The notes: generated from the letters alone by a model not told the origin. Counted from the stretch's first letter, positions 36,877-48,790 are shown. The stretch: 64,000 bases of DNA from Salticus scenicus (GCA_963930645.1 OZ005648.1:110584592-110648591); one strand, 5' to 3'. A program made the numbers and translations.

Positions 36877-37488
36877 TTATATGGCAGATGCGTACATGAC
36901 ATTTGCGTACAAGCTGAAATTAGTGACACTTGCGTACAAGTCCAGGTGTTCAAAATGTTACAGATCTGTTTTCGAAAAATCAAGTGGCATTTCCGTACAA
37001 AATTTGTTTCGCTGTATTTTTCGTTTGTAACACAAAGGGGTTGTATCCATATGTTAAACTTGAAGGTAAATACTCTTATATAAATACGTGAATTTCCTCT
37101 TATGCATGTAGTCTTACGACTGACAAAGTTATGAGCTTAACCCTTTGCGGCGCAAGACAATTCGGATCATTTAAATTATACTGCCACTGGAATTCATGAA
37201 CTAAATTAAGCTAAAAGAAATTTTAAATTTTAAGGTTAAAAAACCGGCCTTTTCTGCTGTGTTATAAACGTAAACTTTTGCTAAAATATTTCCGGAATGA
37301 ATTTTTGCAGCTGGATCTTAAATTTTGCGTCCTCGCAGCGAAGACAGCGCGCATAATATCCGTAGTTATTTTCTGAAATGACATTCAATTATTTATTCAC
37401 TGAGTCAAGATCAATAAAGGTCCTTATAAATGCTATTAAGGTCTTTAAAAATATTTTTATTTCTTAAATACTTTTTTACTTTTTAACA

Positions 37489-37521
<33 letters not shown>

Positions 37522-38447
37522 GTCTCCAATAAAGAAAAAAAAAGTTTAAAAAAAGATATCTCTTCTTTATCAGTAACGAATTGAATCATATTCCAATTCC
37601 TGAAATTATTTGTCATTCACCTATATGCCTCTTTTTCTCCCTCCCCCCCCCCCCCCAAAAAAAAAAAAAAAAAAAAAAATGCGTGTGTTAAAAATGAAAA
37701 AAAAAAAAAAAAAAAAATCGATAACTTTATTTTAAATTATCGCAGATCGATGGTTCAACCATTCGTTTTAAAGGTATTGGCGAGCTCTTTTGAAAGATAC
37801 CCATCATGAAAATTTACTCCCCTCGAGGGTGATTTCCCCCCCCCCCCCATACACAATACTACTACATACACAAGGGCTCCTACATACACAATTTTTTTTT
37901 TCCCAGTTGACTATCTCTATTACAAAAAACATATATTCGTTTCATTTGGTTTAGTGCAGTCCAACGAAAAGCTTACTGTAACATTCCTATATGATATACA
38001 TTTAGAATACCGAATTAGGGATTTCTGCTACAATTTGTTCTTGAGATATGCTGATAACACAGACAGACAGACACACAGACCATTCGCTAAAAACATGATT
38101 TTCGTATTCAGGGGACCTCAGAACATGCAGATACAACAAAAACGCACGTTCGAAAATTTGACCCTAAAACAATACTTTCTCGACCCTATGGGTAAGAGAA
38201 AGTAAAAAGAAAAGAAAAAGAAGGAAAGAATAGAAAGAAAGAAAAAGGTTTTAATGTTTGCATCATATGGATACAACCCCTTCTTTTAATAATCCTCAAA
38301 TAAAGCGAAAGAAATGTTGTACGCAAGTGCCACTAGCTTTTTTGAAAACACACCTGTAATATTTAAACCACCTGGACATGTACGCAAGTGCCACTGTTTT
38401 CAGCTTGTACGCAAATGTCATGTACGCATCTGTCACAACACCATATA
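36877..38447. mobile_element. DNA transposon with about 175-bp terminal inverted repeats
   Basis: The left arm (36877-37053) and right arm (38264-38447) are inverted copies: cagatgcgtacatgacattt, a gcgtacaagctgaaa block, cacttgcgtaca, a gtccaggtg block and ggggttgtatccatatg occur in both. Each arm carries four spaced copies of a GCGTACA-like heptamer, likely transposase binding sites. The interior has no transposase; it contains an R1 repeat copy and homopolymer runs. The target duplication was not resolved; both ends adjoin TATATGG. Confidence 0.75.
37671..38210 (-). repeat. R1 dispersed repeat, left arm with internal deletion
   Basis: Follows the 59575-60180 copy from the tcgataactttattttaaa block through accattcgttttaaaggtat, gcgagctcttttgaaagata and catttggtttagtgcagtc. 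It then jumps to the caacgaaaagctta block and runs to gaccctatgggtaagagaaa. About 85 bp present at 59850-59935 are missing here. It supplies the uninterrupted form of the site where the 42873 hAT element inserted in another copy. Confidence 0.85.
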
Positions 38448-38449
38448 GA

Positions 38450-39220
38450 GTGTAAAAGAAAATTATAATAATAAATGATAAATTAAAACTTGCATATGCA
38501 TATAAAACCTTGCTATAACTTTCATTTGACATACAAACGACCTTATTTTGAAAGTACTAAAATGTTTTTATTACTACTTTCAAAAAACAGCCATCAAATC
38601 TTTAAAATATAAGAAAGAAAATGCGTTAGTTGTTATAAAGGATACCCTTCGTTAAAATATTATCAACGATAAAACAATATTTGTACTTTTTTTTTTTTTT
38701 TTTTAAATATTTTTAATGATAAACTTTTTTTTTTTTTTTCCGCTTATCGTATCAATACGCTTAACATACGAACCACAACCCCTGTAAAAACTGTTTTACC
38801 ACACCTATTGTAACAATACAGAGAAATAAATCATACTACTTCTTCGTTTCAGTTTTTTAGGTTTGAGAAACTTCCGAAAGCGGATTTTCGAATAAAATAT
38901 AGATTTTTCACTTTTAATATAACATTAAAACTCGAGTATATACTTACAAATCTGTTTGAATTTTGTTTCTATCTTCTTTACAGTTCACTTCTATTTTTTG
39001 TGTTTTCACAAAATCAAATGTTTAATATTTTGCCTTTACACAAAACGTCATAACAGAAAATAGTATGGATCAAAATAAACGATATGTTTTACACGTGTGT
39101 TTTTCAAATAATGAAAAATGGAATAAAAAATAAAAACGGAAAATCATGCAATATGCTCTGAATATTAACACTTTCCAAATGTACGTACTTAATGAATCGT
39201 AGGACTTACAATGTTCTTTG
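38450..39220. other. Spacer; no gene
   Basis: T runs at 38689 and 38727; nothing else recognised. Confidence 0.6.
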
Positions 39221-39224
39221 CCTA

Positions 39225-40390
39225 CGGACAGACGGAAAGACTTAAAGGCAAAGGCATACAGATAGACTAATTAAATTCATAATCATTCTTAAACATCGTT
39301 GGAAAGAAATGCTTAACGCAAAAGAAAATGTATCCCTTTAATTTTAATTGCAACCCTTAATGCACCTGAATATTTTAGTGTGGCCCTGTAAATCTAAAGG
39401 TTAACCATATCATATTCTATACAAAACATTATTTTAACAAATTAACAACAAATTTCACTTTCTTTATGATTTTTGCAGTAGATTGTTATTTAAAAATGTG
39501 ACTTATAAAAATCTCTATCCTAAAACGTAATGCATTAGGATTTTTTGGGGTGTCCCTGTACACAAATCAGTTGTGCGGAACCTATCAATGCCATTTCAAG
39601 TAGGAAACATTCCCTGATGAACTTGAATAACATATTAATATATCATTTTTTAAGAAATTCTGAAAATATTTACGGACACTGGAGATGGGTAGACGGACAG
39701 ATGGACAGTCAGACAAATTCAAATCATATTCACACTTAAACATTGTTAGAAATTGTTGAAAACGCTTGATGTAAACGAAAATGAAATTTCAGCAGATTTT
39801 CAATGATAGCCGTTAATGTAATTGAATATTTTTGGGTGCCCCTGCAAATCTCAACGTTAATCATGCTATATTTTATAGAAAACATTCTTTTATGCATATG
39901 TATACCATATTTCATTTTCATTAAAATTTGTGCAAAGTAAAGTTATTAAAATTGGTTTATAGAAATACCCCTCATAGAAAGCAATGCTTTGAAATACTTT
40001 CGGGTGTCCCTGTGCACAGATCGGTTGTAGTATTTACTCAACTATTTTCTATAAAAGAAGAAAAAAACATCCAATAGTGAACTTAAATGACATATTTCAG
40101 TTTCATTAATATTTGTGCAAAGTAAAGTTATTAAAATTTCATTTACAGAAATACCTCTCATAGAACACAATGCTTTGGAATACTTTCGAGTGTCCCTGCA
40201 CACGAACCAGTTGATATATTCTGTCTGTTTTCAATAGGGAACATTTGATAGTGAACTTGAATAACATATATCAGTTTCAAGAAATTCCATGAATATTGTG
40301 GGAGTTAGAGCGCGGACAGATAGACAAACCGAAGTCATTAACATTTTCAACGTTGTTAGAAAGTGTTAAAAGCACTCGGAATTGTAAATA
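39225..40390 (+). repeat. R3: array of diverged units related to R1 ends
   Basis: A tgtccctgtacaca-type block recurs at about 39551, 40007 and 40190, with tgcccctgcaaatct at 39836 and tggccctgtaaatct at 39381. A cggacagac/t-gg-agac block recurs at about 39229, 39694 and 40312, giving a period near 465 bp for the first two. The blocks between (gaacttgaataacatat, gtgcaaagtaaagttattaaa) are also repeated. The tgtccctgtacacgaacc phrase also occurs in R1. Confidence 0.75.
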
Positions 40391-40609
40391 TATTAATTTA
40401 TTATCCTTGATAAAACTTAGTATTTGCAGTGCATTTTTAATCATTTTTGCTTCGCCAGTTATTTGCCTTACTTATTTTTTAAATATTCTGTTTACAAATA
40501 TGAGAGTAGTTCCTCTGGAAAAGGGTTTAACAATGGTAATAAAATTAAAATATATTCATTTAAATTCGATTTGTCAAGTTTTTCAAAAATTTCTCCCCCC
40601 CCCCCTCTC

Positions 40610-40617
40610 TCTCTCTC

Positions 40618-40672
<55 letters not shown>
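40610..40672. repeat. (CT)n-(TA)n microsatellite
   Basis: Short C run, then CT, then about 50 bases of alternating TA. Isoleucine/tyrosine repeat frames here are artefacts. Confidence 0.95.
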
Positions 40673-40673
<1 letters not shown>

Positions 40674-40759
40674 CTCTAGTAAAATATATATAAAAATATA
40701 TATAAATAAATGAAACATGAAATGTATAATTTTTTAAAATACTATTTCAAGGGGACCTT

Positions 40760-41113
40760 AAGGGGACTTGGCACTTCGGATGGCTCTACTGAAGTAGGTT
40801 TCATAGTTTCATATTAAAGCTTCTATTTCCATTTAATGCTTATAAATTGAATTATATTAGGTTTGTTCAATTATATATTCAGGCAGCAATTCTTATGGTT
40901 TTTGATACATTTTTTACAGATTTGAAATCTTTAAATTCAGTTTACACAGTTTGCATTTTATCATGAATTCGTGATCTTCAAAATGCTAAAACTTCTACAT
41001 TTAGTTTTTTTTTTTTTTTTTTTTTTTTTTTCCCTGTTTAATGGAATTTACTTAAAGGAATTAGAGATGGATTCTGCAATATCTCTAAAAGAAAATATAT
41101 ATATATAACAAAA

Positions 41114-41151
<38 letters not shown>

Positions 41152-41510
41152 TTACCTAGACATGCGCTTTTTTTTTTTTTTTTTTCTCCAAAACTAATAA
41201 ATAAATTTCGAAATCCATCCCTAATTCTTTTAAGTAGGTTCCATTAAACAACCTAAAAACACATTGTTTTCTTAAATATCTGTAGAAGTTTTAGTATTTT
41301 GACCGATCACGAATTCATGAAAAATTGCAAACTGAGAAAATGCAATTTAAGGATTTCAAATTTGTAAAATATCTATCAATAACCATACAAATTGTTGTCT
41401 GTATATATATTTTATTGAACAAATTTAATATAGTTCAATTTATAAATATTAAATGGAAATGTAAGCTTTTATACAAAGCCTTCAGTGAGTCCCGTTAAAT
41501 TTCAAAATCA
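40760..41510. mobile_element. Foldback element, arms about 330 bp
   Basis: The left arm (about 40760-41095) reads gatggctctactgaag, a tttccatttaatgcttataaa block, tcatgaattcgtgatc and tggaatttacttaaagga. The right arm (about 41190-41500) is the reverse complement with many substitutions. T-runs and TA repeats fill the centre. No coding frame. Ends near ggggact/agtcccg; target duplication not clear. Confidence 0.72.
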
Positions 41511-41712
41511 TGATTTAAAAAAAAAAAAAAATCGTCAGATATCTCCTTTTTGCATAATGTTAATAAAAATGCTGAATAAGTTGTAGCAGTAAAATTAAAG
41601 AGCTGGTTTAAAACGCTGTAATATATCGTTATACCATCATAATCATCACGTGAAGTTCAGGAGTGTCTACGGTGATCTAGGTCAGGAAAAAAAAATAATC
41701 TGTGATCTCGAC

Positions 41713-42252
41713 CAGGGCTGTTCAAGCCGCGGCCCGCCGTATTAGGTTCTGCGGACCGCGACAGAATTCAGGAAATTACGAATTTGATATCTTCGGTTAA
41801 AACATCTAAAATTAGTAATTTGTTTCTGACTTTTTAATGAAAACACCGATTAAAGTATCTAAAGAAACAAATATCACGCTCGTTGATGTTAATAAAACAT
41901 TATCAAAACAATAAATGATTCTTACTATTATATTTATGAATACATAATCATAAGCTTTTGACTGTTTTATAGTTTTTTTATGAATAAAAATATATTTAAT
42001 GCACATATTGTCTGTTTTAAATCCTCACGAGCCAGCTGCAAAAAGAATTATATGTATAGGGTTCATGCATTTATACAATGCATGAAATGCGTCTGTGTAA
42101 AATAGACATTACTAAATGTAACATGTTAATTAAATTGTAACATATTAATTAAATGTAAAATTAAATGTAATTAAAATAATAAATTACAAACGCGTCTGTG
42201 TAAAATAGATTTCAAATGCGTCCCGCCAAGAGTTTCGGGTTGGACAGGCCTG
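41713..42252. mobile_element. hAT MITE with 8-bp target duplication
   Basis: Starts CAGGGCTGTTCAAGCCGC; the reverse complement of its end reads CAGGCCTGTCCAACCCG. Flanks are ATCTCGAC (41705-41712) and ATCTGGAC (42253-42260), an 8-bp duplication with one change. Terminal CAGG, a tgttcaa/tgtccaa subterminus and an 8-bp duplication identify the hAT superfamily. The 540-bp interior has no transposase; a short duplicated patch (gcgtctgtgtaaaatag at 42090 and 42191) is inside. Confidence 0.85.
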
Positions 42253-42872
42253 ATCTGGACCACCGCTTACCTCCACCTGAAGTTATAGAAAGCATGATGA
42301 AGTGTTACATGGTCTAGCAAATTCGGTCTTGTTGAATTGAAGAAGTTTTAAAAGAATTCGGCGTGATATAATGTAGACATATATATATATATATATATTG
42401 TTACAAACGTCGCACAATTTAACGTAATACACAGCTCGTTTCAGAAAAAAACACATTTTTATTATCAGGTAATTATATGACTCATCTCTTAAAATAAATA
42501 AATAAATAAAAACTGGTATGTTGTGCCCATTACCAAACTTTTTTTTTTTCTAAATATATTCACTCAGTAAAATATGTTATTAAAATTATTATTAATTAAA
42601 ATTAATTTTCAAGATGAATGCAGACGATTTTTTTTTCTTTTTTCTTTTTTCACAGACATATAAAACAAAATCTCAGAAAGCCCGATTTCATGTTCTATTA
42701 ACAATATATATATATATTTTTTTTTTTATAATTTTTATATAATTTTTTTTTCATAATATATATATATATATATATTATGAAAAAAAAATTGATAACTTTG
42801 TTTTTAATTATCACAAATTAATATTTCAGCCATTCGTTTTAAAGGTATTAGCGGGTTCTTTTGTAAGATACA

Positions 42873-43854
42873 CAGTGGCGGTTCTACATTGAGGGCCAAC
42901 GGGCACGGCCCCACCTAAATTTTTTCTTGATTAAAATAGTAATAATAATAATAATTTTGTTTTTTCATAACTGTTCAAAAACATATATACAAAACAACTA
43001 CGTCTATCTAACTTTTTCTTAATCTTCTTTCATTATCATTTATTTGTCAATATATTTTTTCAGCTGTCGACTTCTACTTCCCTTCCTTATCTAACTAAGA
43101 GAATAGGGCCGTTTTCAATCGGCCCGAAATTGGTGTGTTTATTTGTACAGTTTATTCTGCTAGAAGATCGGGTTAACATATTCGACGACTAACTGCTTTA
43201 TCAGTGTAAGCACGCTGTAATTTTCTCGTCGATGGGCCAGAAGAGTCCTGCCCTTTGGAACAAAACTATAGGGGAAAAAACTGTCTGTTAGCCATGCAAT
43301 TCACGGATAATATTTGGCGACTTCTGCATTAAGTTTTTTTTTTTAATTTTTTTTTTCCCTCATTGATTTTTTGGGGATTTTTTTAGAGTTATATATGACA
43401 GTTTAAAATTTTAGTGTTTAAAAAAAGAAATCTGGTAATAGTCAAAAACATTTTCTAGACTAGCCTTTGAGATAAAAGCTTGTATAAGAATTTAAGACCT
43501 CTTTAACTAAAGTGTTTTGAATTTAAATGAGGAGGGGGGGGATAAAAATAAAAATAATATGCGATTTTTTTTTTTTTTTTTTTCTTTCAGAATAGTGTAT
43601 AAAAACTTTTATGTAAATCAATTGCAAAATTTTTAGATAAATAATTAATGGATTTACATGGATAAATGGATTAAATAGCTGCATAAAATTGTGATTTATC
43701 ATTATTATTAAAGGATTTTTCTTTTAAATGCAATTTAATAGAAACATCCGCAATGTTTCTTTTTTCTTTCTTTTCTTTTTTTTTTTTTTGTTTGTTTTTT
43801 TAAGATGATAGCCCGTTTTATTTCTTAAATTATCTAAAATTAATTAAAAAACGT

Positions 43855-43894
<40 letters not shown>

Positions 43895-44565
43895 CGTATC
43901 CACATTACATTAATCATGACTTTCTAAATTCCAATATAACATCTTACTGGTTGGTTAAGATTTATTTTATTTATTTTTTAAGATAAGAAACATGAATATA
44001 AAACTTAAAATTCTATAATTAAAAGATTTAGGGACATAATTAGCGTAAGCTAAATAATATTACACTGAGACATTTGAATTTAAATTTTAATGGTGTGTAG
44101 TGTTAGGGTTCAAACCAGTTGACTAAAAGAGGGTCCTAGACCTGAGTGGTGTACTCTCTGTAGAAAGTCTTTCTAAGTGTTACATAGTCCATTTCATTTG
44201 AGTTTTGGAGAAAACCATAGTAAACTCCAAATGTATATGTCAACGAAAGCGATCTGGTATCGAACTTGGCAATTTCCGTCTACTAGCTTCCAGATATTTA
44301 AATTTTGATATTCCATTGATCAGAACATTGCAGAATTTTTCAGTTGTATTTATAAAACTTTAATTTTTGAGATAATTTCATGCAATGTTTTCCATAGTGT
44401 TGAAATTCGCCATCATAAAGAAAAAAAAAATCCGAAATTTTGTTTTACATCCCATTTTATTAATGTTTATTTTCATGTTTGAATAAGAAATAGTATTCAA
44501 GTTAAATTACGCATCATACGATGGATCGGTCCCCCACCTGTGAAAATTTGCACGAGCCACCACTG
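42873..44565. mobile_element. 1.69-kb hAT-type transposon, non-coding
   Basis: Left end CAGTGGCGGTTC and the reverse complement of the right end, CAGTGGTGGCTC, match at 10 of 12 bases. The element is flanked by a perfect 8-bp duplication AAGATACA (42865-42872 and 44566-44573). The matching empty site at 37.8 and 59.7 kb supports the boundaries. No transposase or BED-finger frame survives; homopolymer-rich interior. It carries a nested SINE copy. Termini of this CAGTGGCGG type are widespread in hAT elements. Confidence 0.88.
44095..44300 (-). mobile_element. tRNA-derived SINE, copy 3, nested in hAT
   Basis: The plus strand shows agggtcctagacctgagtgg, a gagttttggagaaaaccata block, gtaaactcc and gatctggtatcgaacttgg, then a caatttccgtctactagctt block, collinear with the 32.7-kb copy. 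The B-box complement is recognisable (GTTCGATACC) but mutated. It lies wholly inside the hAT element, so it inserted after that element, or was carried with it. Confidence 0.8.
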
Positions 44566-45039
44566 AAGATACATATATTGAAAATTTGCCCTTCTCGGGA
44601 ACTGATGCTCCCGCATATCCATTTTTTTTCCCTAATTGACTATCACTATTATAAAAAATTCTATCTAATGTCATAATGATTCGCTAGAAATGATTCTCAT
44701 TGTACACATTTATACAAAATTTTGTCTTATACCGCCATATTAAAAATTTAGAAAAAACTGGATGGCGGCGCTACTTGTTGGACGGTTTTTACCAAAAGTT
44801 TATTGAATCTGATTTATATCAAGGTACAGTTACATATCAGTTTGTATGAAATTCTGTGCAGTAGTTCCACAGAGATACAATTGCTGCGAAATTTCTGTCA
44901 CGCACAAACACACAGACAGATATTCTCTAAAAAATGGTCAAATCTTGTTTTACACCTCTCAAAACGTATAATCATCAAAAACCCGAAGATAAAATTTTTA
45001 CAAAATTAATACTTTCTTCTTTTAAATATAGAAAAAAGT

Positions 45040-46064
45040 TTAAAAAAAAAAGAAAAAAGAAAGAAAAAGAAATCGATTATACGCTGTTTAGAAATTTTGG
45101 AATTTTTGTTTTTCTTATTAGTTCTCCATTTAACTTTTGAGTTTCTAACTAATATTTAGCGAGAATTTTCTCGTCGCTTTAAATAGAAAGAAAAAATAAT
45201 CTTCCCGTGTGACTTTAACAGACAAATAATTTAATGTTACAATTTAATTATTATATAAGAACGAGAATAAACTAGCAAATTAAAGCAGACAGATTCTCTC
45301 TATCCTATTGTATTTCCTTACTTTGTACACCGAAAGTTTATTTTTATTCAACCTATGATGCTATCCAGAAACACCTTTTCTTTCTTTTTTTTTTTTTTTT
45401 TTTCTTTTATATTTACTTAGTTTCGTTTTCGAACAGCTATTTGCGGCATATGCAGACTTTTATTTATTCTGTTTTCTTTTGTCGTGTGCTTCGAATAAGT
45501 TAAGTAACTTATTTCGTCATTCGCTAGCAAATGTTTTAGGCAATCGGTGTTCTTGCAGCGAAGTCATGCAAAAAGAAAAAATGTGAATGCGATCAACTGT
45601 AAAACTTGCATGAGCAAACTATTAAATATTAAGTTCTGACAGGTAAAAAATAAATGAATTTCTTTATTTTATTATTCCTAGATTACTAGGAATAAAGTAG
45701 AGTCCCTTTTGGGGCAAAAATAATTTCATATACAATAAAAATTACCTTGACATTCCTATTATTGCTTTTAAATTAACCCATTTCAAGAGAAACTACAAAA
45801 AGTAGAAATCTGCGGATAATCTTCGTTTTTTCCTCCTGAGATGGCATAAAATACTATAAAAGAAAAAAAAAATTCAATTTTTAAATGGTAAAAGGCGTGA
45901 TGACCTTTTTTTTCTGCAACTACTGTTTGTACTCTAAACTCCCCCCCCCCTTTTTTTGGGGGGGGGGAGGGGGGTTACTTCCTGTGGACTTCCAAAAAGA
46001 ATTTCATGAAATAGGGAACAATACAGAGTGGACTAATTACATGCTTCTGCAAAGAAATTTCATG
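45040..46064. other. Spacer; no gene
   Basis: Includes a C run, T run and G run in immediate succession at 45941-45971, able to fold on itself. No coding frame supported. Confidence 0.6.
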
Positions 46065-46066
46065 TA

Positions 46067-47497
46067 CACTACCTACCAGTAAGTATTTGCACACTTTCGA
46101 ATTTAGACATTTTGCCAAATATCTAGTAAAGTTCTGCAGGAATCATCTTGAAGCTTTCATAGTATAAAGAACACGTTATACCTCATATCTTTCAGTAAAA
46201 GTTGTGTCCTGAAAAGGAAAAGGGGACTAGTAAAAAATTAAAGAAAAATCAAAATGTTTTGGATCACCCTGTAAAAAGCAATGCTTGAAATGCACTTTGG
46301 CTGTAGCATGTGATTAAGAGTACTTTTCTCATTATCTGTATAATTTTTTAAGAGGCAACGATTTTTTAAAAACATCGCAAAATTCAAATATAAATAAATA
46401 ACTGAAATCCACTTTTTTTTTTTTATCATAACATGTAGGGTATTAGACCCAGAGCAAAAAACATTTTCAGAAAATTTGGCATATTTCATTAGACACAGCA
46501 TACTGCAATCAGAATGCAAAAAATGTTAAATGTCTTACAAAATATGAGCATTTTTACTAAATAATTTTTGTCTACGCATGCGCCAGTTAAAAAAAAAAAA
46601 AAATATTTGCAAAATTTAATAGCCAAATGTATTGAAAAACTTATATGAAAACTCCAAACAAATATCGTGTAAATTTAAAGAGTTATAACAGATAGAATGA
46701 ATAAAAATTCATTTCTTCTCAAAAAAGAGGAAGATAAGGGGGTTTATCAATATTTATTTACAATCTGCGAACACTGTATTGCCATTGGGCATTGATTGAA
46801 TCAAAATAAAGATGTGAATAAACCCCTTTATAGTTTAGCTTTTATTTTGAGAAAAATGAAATTCTGTTCATTCTATCTTTCATAACTCTTTAAATTTACA
46901 GGATATTTGTTTGGGGTTTTCATATAAGTTGCTGAATACATTGGGCTATTAAGTTATGTAAATGAAATTTTTTAAAAGCTAATGCATGAGTAGATAAAAA
47001 TTATTCAGTAAAAATGCTCATATTTCGTAAGATATTTAACATTTTTGCAGTCTGGTTGCAGTATGTTGTGTCTAACTAAATATACCAAATTTTCTGAAAA
47101 CATTTTTGCCCTGGCCTAATACCCTACGTGTTATAATTAAAAAAGTAGATTTTTTTTTTCAATGTTTTAAAAAAGAACCATTATGTCTCCATGAATATAT
47201 GTGGTAGTCTCTTAAAAATTTATACAGATAATGAGAAAATTCCTTTTAAAATCACATGCTACAATCAAAATACCTTTCAAGCATTGTTTTTACAGGGTGA
47301 TCCAAAACATTTTGATTTTTCTTTAATTTTTTACTGGTCCTTTTTTCCTTTTCAGGACATAACTTTTGCTGAAATGTATGAGGTATAACGTGTTCTTTAT
47401 GCCATGAAAGCTTCAAGATGATTCCTGCAGAACTTTCCTAGATATTTGGCAAAATGTCTAAAATCGAAAGTGTCCAAATACTTATTGGTAGGTAGTG
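46067..47497. mobile_element. Long foldback Tc1/mariner-type element
   Basis: The element begins CACTACCTACCAGTAAGTAT and ends with the near reverse complement (cttattggtaggtagtg). It is flanked by TA (46065-46066 and 47498-47499). The two halves are inverted copies along almost their whole length (about 690 bp each, centre near 46785), differing by scattered changes, so the 1431-bp element is one large hairpin with a loop of well under 100 bp. No transposase. Just outside the right end the bases tactacctacc-tg-taggtagta form a second small palindrome made of terminus-like sequence. Confidence 0.88.
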
Positions 47498-47499
47498 TA

Positions 47500-48215
47500 C
47501 TACCTACCTGTAGGTAGTAAGCGCGGTGAAATAGCCTACCACGCATTTTACAAATTCATCAAAAATTTATAAAGCTGGTGGTAAATATATTTACCAGAGT
47601 TATGACTTTAATAACCGTGACTAATGACGGGTTAAAGTATTTTGATAAAGTTTCAGTAAAAAAGCACCAAAAAAATGCAATTACTCTTACATTTGTTGCT
47701 TTTAGTGCTTTAAAAAAAAAAAATTAAATACTGCATAAATGAAGCATGCATAATATATTTAACACACTTTAATAATACCGAAGAAACAAGTGACTTCTGT
47801 TTGCAAATTCTATACAATCTCCATCACAACACTTGTTAAATGTCAGTAAATTCAAAAGCCTACTATGCTTAGTATATTAAAGATGAGAAAATACAGTATA
47901 CTGAAAATGAACGAATTGCTTTGATTCATACACTGATATTTTTTTAATTGTTTAGAGGATAAAAATTTAAGTTCCTTCCATATAATGTAAGGTTCAGTAA
48001 GATTAGAATAGGCAAAAAGATCATACAAAACTAACAGAACTTTTTTTATTTTCCAAATTTTATAAAGTTGCTAGAGATATGAGGAATAAATTCTGGACAA
48101 GTATATACAAAAAAAAAGCTGAACTGATAAACATACAACCTTCTGTATCATGGTCTGTATCGGGCAAAACTATATCCCAATAAATAGTGCAAAATTGCTT
48201 TTAATTTATTGTGTT
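47500..48215. other. Spacer; no gene
   Basis: After the small terminus-like palindrome at 47498-47519 no further element or coding frame was recognised. Confidence 0.6.
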
Positions 48216-48250
48216 TCAATTATTAAAAATAATCATTAGAATGAAAAACA

Positions 48251-48430
48251 CTATTTTAGCTCCCTTAAGTAAAATATTTTTCCTTCCTTTACGTTGTCAG
48301 CAAACAAATTAACTTCGACTCTCTGTAATTCTTCCCTAAGATTTCCCCAGCGATAAAGAAACTCTGATTCATGAGTGAACAAGCGTTCATGTCGATTCTT
48401 TTTACTCAATCTGTAGTCAAAATATTTATT
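48251..48430 (-). pseudogene. Decayed coding segment, copy 1 (unknown family)
   Basis: A minus-strand frame is open for 59 codons up to a TAG (48253-48251). It has no ATG and reads like real protein: FTHESEFLYRWGNLREELQ and then VEVNLFADNVKEGKIFYLRE are the clearest stretches, amphipathic with balanced charge. An in-frame TGA precedes it (48433-48431), and upstream homology to the second copy continues in other frames to about 48560 (MRAFVFLVTN-like), so the original was longer. A second copy at 63.43-63.95 kb matches for about 500 bp. I do not recognise the family; a gene-derived or element-encoded domain are both possible. Confidence 0.5.
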
Positions 48431-48689
48431 TCATTCATAATTAGAATTCAGTGGCGTTACTGTATTCGTTACTAAGAAAACAAAAGCTCTCATATAGACA
48501 CCGGCATTTGTTTTATTAGATTTTCTTTTCTTTCTAGAACTCTATTCAACAAATTATTTCAGTTTATAATGTTTAATAAGTAGAATTTGGAAAAAAATCT
48601 AACATGAAGATTTTAATTTTATCTGTTTAATTGAAACCAAAATTTGGATTGCGACAAAATTTCTTTTAATGTTGTCTTATTGAAATGAT

Positions 48690-48790
48690 AAAAAATAAAA
48701 TCTTTTTGTAAAAAAATAGAACCGACTCCAAAAAGGAACTACTATTCAAACAACTAAAAATGAAAGAAAATTGGCAGAAAATGAAACTGT
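48690..48790. repeat. Direct repeat shared with 58820-58925
   Basis: About 100 bp (ataaaatctttttgtaaaa, agaaccgactccaaaaagg, aactactattcaaacaac, aaattggcagaaaatg) is nearly identical to 58820-58925. The ccgactccaaaaagga phrase is the arm end of the palindromic repeat at 57.6-59.5 kb. Confidence 0.9.

Larger units (their letters stand above)
42745..45035 (-). repeat. R1/R2 repeat copy split by a hAT insertion
   Basis: The R1 left outer part (ttgataactttgtttttaa, ccattcgttttaaaggtatt) stops at 42872. It resumes after 44573 with tgaaaatttgcccttctcg and a ttttttccctaattgactatc block, exactly as in the uninterrupted copies at 37.7 and 59.6 kb. From about 44800 it passes into an R2 copy (cgcacaaacacacagacag, aaaatggtcaaatcttg, aaaacccgaagataaaa) matching 15900-16165. 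Confidence 0.8.

Noticed and set aside
39614..39640. Second hammerhead core (ctgatga near 39614; others near 5331 and 15414)
   Set aside because: None has a following helix II closed by GAAA.
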